A model generated the notes under the pieces. The model made no database searches, was not told the origin of the DNA, and saw only the letters and a program-made list of their open reading frames with translations. From assembly GCF_000687915.1 (NCBI RefSeq), contig NZ_JHZY01000002.1, forward strand, positions 1,116,001 to 1,180,000: 64,000 nucleotides of DNA. Reading direction: 5' to 3'. The stretch is from Leeuwenhoekiella sp. MAR_2009_132 (GTDB lineage Bacteria; Bacteroidota; Bacteroidia; Flavobacteriales; Flavobacteriaceae). This document shows positions 60,414 through 64,000 of this stretch, in pieces (within the stretch, counting starts at the first letter, position 1; each line of letters opens with the position of its first letter). The translations under genes were made by a program, and so were the position numbers.

Positions 60414-61541
60414 ATGAGTTCGCCTAAAAATATTACGCTATACAATCTTATGATTAATGATCAGAAAATGATTGGTATTAAGTTTGCGCCAGATAAGGTT
60501 ATACAAGCGCTTATAAAAAGCCTCGATACACCAAAATGGAGTTCAAAACACAATTTAGCTTATATCCCCAATACCAAAGACAATCTAGCCCAAGTCTACA
60601 ATACGTTTAAAGGAGTTGCCTGGATCAATTACAATCGGTTTTTAACCAATAAACCTATTAACACAAGTAATGAAAAAGTAGATGTGGATTGGTTTCGTAA
60701 GAGAACGCTTCCTGAAAATTATCGTCGTTGTCCTGAAGAATACTTACTCAAGTTAGAACTTAAGAGATATGCCAAAAATACGGTGCGTACCTATGTGCTT
60801 TTTTTTGAACACTTTATAAATTACCACAACGATAAAGATTTGCATGCGTTAAATGAGACGCATATTCGCGCGTACTTACAAAGACTCATTCGTCAGGATA
60901 AGTCAAACTCCTACCTCAATCAGGTCATTAACTCCATAAAGTTTTATTATGAAGTTGTATTAGGTATGCCCAACCGATTTTATGAAATAGAACGTCCTAG
61001 AAAAGAACATAAACTCCCCCAAGTCATTTCAAAAGAAGAAGTCATATCTCTAATAGCTCACACTAATAATTTAAAACATAAATGTATTGTAGAATTAATC
61101 TATGGTTCTGGTTTACGAAGAAGTGAGTTATTGAATTTAAAGATTGAAGATATAGACAGCAAACGAATGCTTGTAAGGGTAAAACAGGCTAAAGGAAGTA
61201 AGGATAGGCTAACCCTATTATCTCAGAATGCATTATTAGATTTGCGAAACTATTATAAAAGCTGGAAACCTAAAGAGTATCTTTTTGAAGGTCAAAGAGG
61301 AGGTCAATATAGCGGACAAGCCGTTGTCAATATTGTAAAAAATGCTTCTTTAAAAGCTCGAATTAAGGTTTCTGTAACCCCGCATACGTTGAGACATAGC
61401 TTTGCTACACATCTACTTGAAGCCGGTGTTGATCTGAGACAGATACAAGTATTATTAGGACATCAATCAACCAAAACCACCGAAATTTACACGCACGTGG
61501 CCACAAATACTTTTAAAACAATAAAAAATCCCTTAGATTAG
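60414..61541 (+). CDS. int: Tyrosine recombinase (integrase) of XerCD/IntI-like type
   Basis: A 375-residue integrase. The N-terminal approximately 100 residues (NITLYNLMINDQKMIGIKFA) are an extra arm-type region; a SAM-like core-binding domain covers about 105-195; the catalytic domain covers about 200-365. Catalytic residues: R235 (GSGLRRSELL), K260, H324 and R327 (TPHTLRHSFATHLL), H350 (LLGHQ) and Y359 (TEIYTHV). The C-terminal tail IKNPLD resembles the SPLD end of integron integrases, but the family-specific insert before the third motif is absent. It probably excises and integrates the ICE. Confidence 0.9.
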   Translation: MSSPKNITLYNLMINDQKMIGIKFAPDKVIQALIKSLDTPKWSSKHNLAYIPNTKDNLAQVYNTFKGVAWINYNRFLTNKPINTSNEKVDVDWFRKRTLPENYRRCPEEYLLKLELKRYAKNTVRTYVLFFEHFINYHNDKDLHALNETHIRAYLQRLIRQDKSNSYLNQVINSIKFYYEVVLGMPNRFYEIERPRKEHKLPQVISKEEVISLIAHTNNLKHKCIVELIYGSGLRRSELLNLKIEDIDSKRMLVRVKQAKGSKDRLTLLSQNALLDLRNYYKSWKPKEYLFEGQRGGQYSGQAVVNIVKNASLKARIKVSVTPHTLRHSFATHLLEAGVDLRQIQVLLGHQSTKTTEIYTHVATNTFKTIKNPLD

Positions 61542-61560
61542 TACTTTAACTAAAATGGAT

Positions 61561-61582
61561 ATAACACAACTTGTTGTGTTAT
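61561..61582. repeat. Perfect 10-bp palindrome downstream of the integrase
   Basis: ATAACACAAC and GTTGTGTTAT are perfectly complementary around TT, 19 bases after the integrase stop. It is followed at 61586 by GTACGTTGTACGTA. These words resemble the left arm of the attC-like element at 62195-62303 in inverted order. It may be a recombination site or a terminator without a T-run. Confidence 0.45.
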
Positions 61583-61624
61583 CCGTACGTTGTACGTAAT
61601 ATTAAAACTGACTAATATTTTACT

Positions 61625-62176
61625 ATGAGTATAAAATTTGAAGTATATAATAGAGAAACTGAGAAAATACTTTATTTAAAAAATAATTCAAATCAAAATA
61701 TAGGAAGAATAAGTCCAAAATATATTAATTGGAGTTTTAAGAATACTGATTATTTAATATATTCAGAAATGGTTGCAAAAGCTTTATTTATTGGTGAAGA
61801 ATATATTTTAATTCAACATAGAGGAAAAACTTTTCGTCCGAATATAGATTATATTAATTTATATGACTTTTATTGTAATATAAAGTACAAAATTGAACCT
61901 CCAATATTGAAAACTAAAGAGTTAAATCCTGATAATAAAAACTTTAAGAGCAGTTTTAGCGGATTTAATAGATTAGAGAGAAAAAATGAAAATTCACCAT
62001 ATGAAATTTCAATTGATGATCAAGATTATGTTTTAGTTTGCTTATATGATGATATTCACTGTTCTCATTCGCCAGAATTAGATGACCGAGGTGGAAAATT
62101 ACACGAACTTCAAGCACTAAATATTAGAACAGGGAAGTTCCACGACAGCTGGTGTAAATTCTATGGTAGGCTATAA
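61625..62176 (+). CDS. AT-rich single-gene cassette, unknown function
   Basis: A 183-residue protein with no motif I recognise. The middle is polar and basic (about 95-130) and the last third has YVLVCLYDDIHCSHSPELDD, RGGKLHELQALN. Base composition is much more AT-rich than the integrase. It is bracketed by the palindrome after the integrase and by the attC-like fold at 62195-62303, so it looks like a captured cassette. Confidence 0.5.
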   Translation: MSIKFEVYNRETEKILYLKNNSNQNIGRISPKYINWSFKNTDYLIYSEMVAKALFIGEEYILIQHRGKTFRPNIDYINLYDFYCNIKYKIEPPILKTKELNPDNKNFKSSFSGFNRLERKNENSPYEISIDDQDYVLVCLYDDIHCSHSPELDDRGGKLHELQALNIRTGKFHDSWCKFYGRL

Positions 62177-62194
62177 AATACTACGTACAACAAC

Positions 62195-62303
62195 GTATAA
62201 CAACAATTGCGGCTTTGTGTCCTGCGGACACAACCGCGCAAGCATAAAAGTCGATAATTTTAGCTATCTTAGTTTTCAACCAATCCGCAACTGATTGTTA
62301 TAC
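62195..62303 (+). repeat. attC-like fold at the 3' end of the cassette gene
   Basis: The ends are complementary: GTATAACAA (62195-62203) with TTGTTATAC (62295-62303), then TTGCGG with CCGCAA inside. An internal perfect hairpin TTGTGTCC-TGC-GGACACAA follows. Terminal arms with unpaired bases, AAC/GTT-like ends and a position right after a single gene fit attC architecture. It belongs to a different sequence type from the modules at 16.5 and 18.3 kb. Strict core consensus is not met. Confidence 0.5.
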
Positions 62304-62424
62304 AATACCGTTACCCACAAGCTGAAAACCAGCCGCATATTTTAGCACTTTCGGTTTTTCCCAACACATAAATCCAACGCTCTAAAAACCAAAAGAGCTA
62401 AAACTTTCCCAAAATTCGTAATTA

Positions 62425-62439
62425 TGTATTTAAGTATTT
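62425..62439. promoter_or_regulatory. Repeated word upstream of arsR-type gene, candidate operator
   Basis: TGTATTTAAGTATTT occurs here, about 70 bases before the ArsR start, and again unchanged at 63905-63919 before the next gene. An identical 15-base word at two promoters of one metal-response locus is best explained as a site for the ArsR-type repressor. Confidence 0.5.
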
Positions 62440-62508
62440 GCTTATATACGTAATTAATTATATGTTTGTACGACAAAGCAAATAACTTTAATAAAAATAT
62501 ATACACAA

Positions 62509-62880
62509 ATGAAATTAGAAATAACCTGTACAAGAGCGGAAGCCAACCATAAGCAGTTACAAAACTGTATGGAGGCATTGGATAATATGGAAGGGAGTTT
62601 TCAAAAAATGACAAAACTTTTATCAATTGCAGGAAGCGATGTAAGATTGAGAATTCTTTATTTATTGAATTTAGAAAATGAACTATGTCCTTGTGATTTA
62701 GCTGATATACTAAAAATGAGTGTTCCTGCGATCTCACAACATATACGTAAAATCAAAGATGCAGGAATAATCAATTCAAGACGAGATGGTCAAACACTTT
62801 ATTATTCATTAAATAAAGATGAAACAGAGATATTTATTAGCATTTTTAAATCTATCGAATTAATTAGAAAAACAGCATAA
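62509..62880 (+). CDS. ArsR/SmtB-family metal-responsive repressor
   Basis: A 123-residue protein with the ArsR winged-helix signature (LLSIAGSDVRLRILYLLNLE, then ELCPCDLADILKMSVPAISQ and HIRKIKDAGI). Cysteines in ELCPCDL are placed as in As/Hg/Sb-sensing relatives (ELCVCDL). The N-terminal ITCTRAEANHK adds a further cysteine. It represses the downstream mer-type genes until the metal binds. The ATG at 62509 is the start. Confidence 0.88.
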   Translation: MKLEITCTRAEANHKQLQNCMEALDNMEGSFQKMTKLLSIAGSDVRLRILYLLNLENELCPCDLADILKMSVPAISQHIRKIKDAGIINSRRDGQTLYYSLNKDETEIFISIFKSIELIRKTA

Positions 62881-62891
62881 TTTATAAAGAA

Positions 62892-63488
62892 ATGAAAACA
62901 GAAAAAACATCAAAAAATGCAGCATACACAGGTTTATTTGCTGCTGTAGCAGCATCATCTTGTTGCATACCACCTGTTATAGCATTAATAGCTGGCGTTG
63001 GAGGAAGTGCATCTGCACTATCTTGGATGGAACCTTTTAGACCCTATTTAATAGGTTTAGCTGTAATAGCTATTGGCTATGCTTGGTATGCTTACTTAAA
63101 ACCCAAAAAAGCCGATGACTGTTGCGAAGTTGATGCAAAACCAAAATGGTATCAAACCAAAGGCTTTTTAATAGGCATTACATTGTTTGCAGCTATTTCA
63201 ATTAGCTTTCCTTATTATTCTCATATATTTTATCCAGATAACAAAAAAGAGGTTATTGTCGTAAATCAATCAGACATTCAAACTGTAAATTTTGATGTAA
63301 AAGGTATGACTTGCGCTTCTTGTGAAGAACACGTTAAGCACGCTGTTAACGAATTAGAAGGTATTGTTAATGTAGCTGCTTCTTATGAGAAAGCTAATGC
63401 CGAAGTGGAGTTTGACAATACAAAAACATCTAAAGAAGATATAGAAAAAGCTATAAATTCAACGGGTTATAAAGTTATTAATAAATAA
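62892..63488 (+). CDS. merT: MerT-like mercury transporter fused to a MerP-like HMA domain
   Basis: A 198-residue protein. Helices with AASSCCIPP (paired cysteines in the first membrane helix, as in MerT), then ADDCCE (second pair) and further hydrophobic segments. A C-terminal heavy-metal-associated domain follows (GMTCASC near residue 137). MerT moves Hg(II) across the inner membrane; fusing an HMA domain is the merTP variant. The gene follows arsR by 11 bases. The metal could also be another thiophilic one. Confidence 0.85.
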   Translation: MKTEKTSKNAAYTGLFAAVAASSCCIPPVIALIAGVGGSASALSWMEPFRPYLIGLAVIAIGYAWYAYLKPKKADDCCEVDAKPKWYQTKGFLIGITLFAAISISFPYYSHIFYPDNKKEVIVVNQSDIQTVNFDVKGMTCASCEEHVKHAVNELEGIVNVAASYEKANAEVEFDNTKTSKEDIEKAINSTGYKVINK

Positions 63489-63499
63489 AAATAAATCTT

Positions 63500-63850
63500 A
63501 TGAAAAAATTATTAGTTATATCAGGATTATTCCTTTTATTATTTTCATTTAATGCACAAGCACAATCGTGTTGTTTGCCGAAAAATGACAAAAAGGTAGA
63601 GAAAGCCAATATCAATATGCAAGAAACTAAAACAGTTACTTTAAAAGTTACAGGCATGACTTGTATGTCTTGTTCAAACCATGTAATGAAGGCTTTAGAA
63701 AAAGTAGAGGGAGTTATAGAACCGTTGGTCGAGTATAAAGAGGATAGAGCGGTTGTGACTTTCAATCCAAAGTTAACTACAGTAGAAGCCATTATTGAAG
63801 CCATTAATAAAACACCTTATAAGGCAAGTTTGATGGAGCCAAAAAGCTAG
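63500..63850 (+). CDS. merP: Secreted MerP-like HMA protein
   Basis: A 116-residue protein: signal peptide (MKKLLVISGLFLLLFSFNAQ), then AQSCCLPKND, and an HMA domain with GMTCMSC (about 52-58) and a typical end (EAINKTPYKASL). It would bind Hg(II) in the periplasm and hand it to the transporter. The extra CC pair near the mature N-terminus is not found in classical MerP. It ends 11 bases after the previous gene's start spacing and precedes a terminator. Confidence 0.82.
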   Translation: MKKLLVISGLFLLLFSFNAQAQSCCLPKNDKKVEKANINMQETKTVTLKVTGMTCMSCSNHVMKALEKVEGVIEPLVEYKEDRAVVTFNPKLTTVEAIIEAINKTPYKASLMEPKS

Positions 63851-63873
63851 GGAAACTAAAGTCGCAAAAAAAG

Positions 63874-63899
63874 TTGGGGTATAATACCTCAATTTTTTT
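63874..63899 (+). terminator. Intrinsic terminator after the mer genes
   Basis: TTGGGGTA and TACCTCAA pair (one G-T) around a TAA loop and are followed by a run of Ts. It ends the arsR-merT-merP transcript, and the next gene at 63938 begins its own unit. Confidence 0.8.
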
Positions 63900-63904
63900 C
63901 AAAC

Positions 63905-63919
63905 TGTATTTAAGTATTT
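63905..63919. promoter_or_regulatory. Second copy of the TGTATTTAAGTATTT word
   Basis: Identical to 62425-62439. It lies 19 bases before the ATG at 63938 and overlaps the palindrome ATTTAATTAAAT. A shared operator for ArsR-type control of the next gene is likely. Confidence 0.5.
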
Positions 63920-63937
63920 AATTAAATAATTGTTCTA

Positions 63938-64000
63938 ATGAAACAGTCAAAGAAGGAAGTTTTCAATCCGGACCACTTGGATTGTTGCATAGAGATTGGC
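63938..64000 (+). CDS. N-terminus of a gene running off the window
   Basis: ATG 63938 begins 21 codons encoding MKQSKKEVFNPDHLDCCIEI. The CC pair suggests a metal-related protein, consistent with the mer-type operon and the preceding operator-like word. The family cannot be assigned from 21 residues. Confidence 0.5.
   Translation, partial: MKQSKKEVFNPDHLDCCIEIG

Noticed and set aside
60414..61541. True integron integrase (IntI)
   Set aside because: The family-specific insert before the HxxR motif is missing and the N-terminus carries an extra approximately 100-residue arm, so it is called an IntI-like ICE recombinase.
62342..62737. Minus-strand frame opposite arsR
   Set aside because: It overlaps the well-supported ArsR gene and consists of hydrophobic shadow sequence.
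63478..63804. Minus-strand frame opposite the merP-like gene
   Set aside because: Shadow of the secreted HMA protein on the plus strand.
1..64000. CRISPR array, tRNA or rRNA
   Set aside because: No short direct repeats with regular unique spacers, no cloverleaf-like segment and no rRNA stretch beyond the ten-base sarcin-ricin-like word were seen.

Overview
The window is low-GC DNA of a Bacteroidota bacterium, most likely a marine-type flavobacterium. The evidence is SusC/SusD (RagA/RagB) outer-membrane pairs, FecR/ECF-sigma regulation, RteC, BfmA/BtgA and Bacteroides-type Tra proteins, the flavobacterial small-peptide family DUF6520, and the absence of Shine-Dalgarno signals. No rRNA, tRNA or CRISPR array was found.

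Layout. (1) 1-6.7 kb: a clipped gene end, a TPR/DUF6377-type regulator, an AraC regulator with an SDR dehydrogenase, and a Crp-like regulator followed by an epoxide-hydrolase-like enzyme and an NmrA-like reductase. (2) 6.7-20.1 kb: accessory 'defence-like' territory. It holds a decayed HNH endonuclease gene plus a separate copy of its 3' end, two small unlisted ORFs, a membrane-anchored unknown, a 1544-aa nuclease/STAND NTPase of Avs-like layout, a HEPN-like protein, an AAA_13-type ATPase and a membrane coiled-coil protein. The last three lie between repeated 100-nt attC-like modules and a second repeat found just 5' of each gene, so the region looks like an array of single-gene cassettes. (3) 20.2-34 kb: a strongly folded RNA-like element and a folded leader precede a SusC-SusD-S9 peptidase operon. 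Convergent to it is a block encoding a four-cysteine secreted peptide (DUF6520), a MauE-type redox membrane protein with a large extra domain, a PAS/AraC regulator and a STAS-like protein. Divergent from that block is an alpha-oxoamine synthase fused to an acyltransferase. (4) 33.9-61.5 kb: an integrative conjugative element (ICE). It has RteC, a candidate attenuator, an excisionase-like HTH gene, a DnaC-like ATPase, a cell-wall amidase, a tra operon (TraE-F-G, VirB5-like, TraJ-K-M-N), HipBA, coupling protein, relaxase, BfmA/BtgA, a probable oriT, RadC, SSB, 222-bp tandem repeats and a tyrosine recombinase. A nucleotide-pyrophosphatase/SusD/SusC/sigma/FecR block is inserted beside the amidase gene and is flanked by a duplicated amidase 3' end. 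(5) 61.5-64 kb: a cassette-like unknown gene with an attC-like fold, then a mercury-resistance-type operon (ArsR, MerT-HMA fusion, MerP-like) that runs off the window.

How it fits together. The ICE supplies transfer (T4SS, relaxase, integrase, and RteC plus attenuator for excision control). Its cargo supplies nutrient or peptide handling and metal resistance. The upstream cassette region supplies candidate phage-defence genes. The most novel-looking items are the cassette-like array with its repeat modules, the DUF6520/MauE/SusCD/S9/oxoamine-synthase neighbourhood, the structured RNA at 20.2 kb and the terminator/antiterminator pair at 34.95-35.03 kb. All functions are inferred from reading the sequence; no database search was run.
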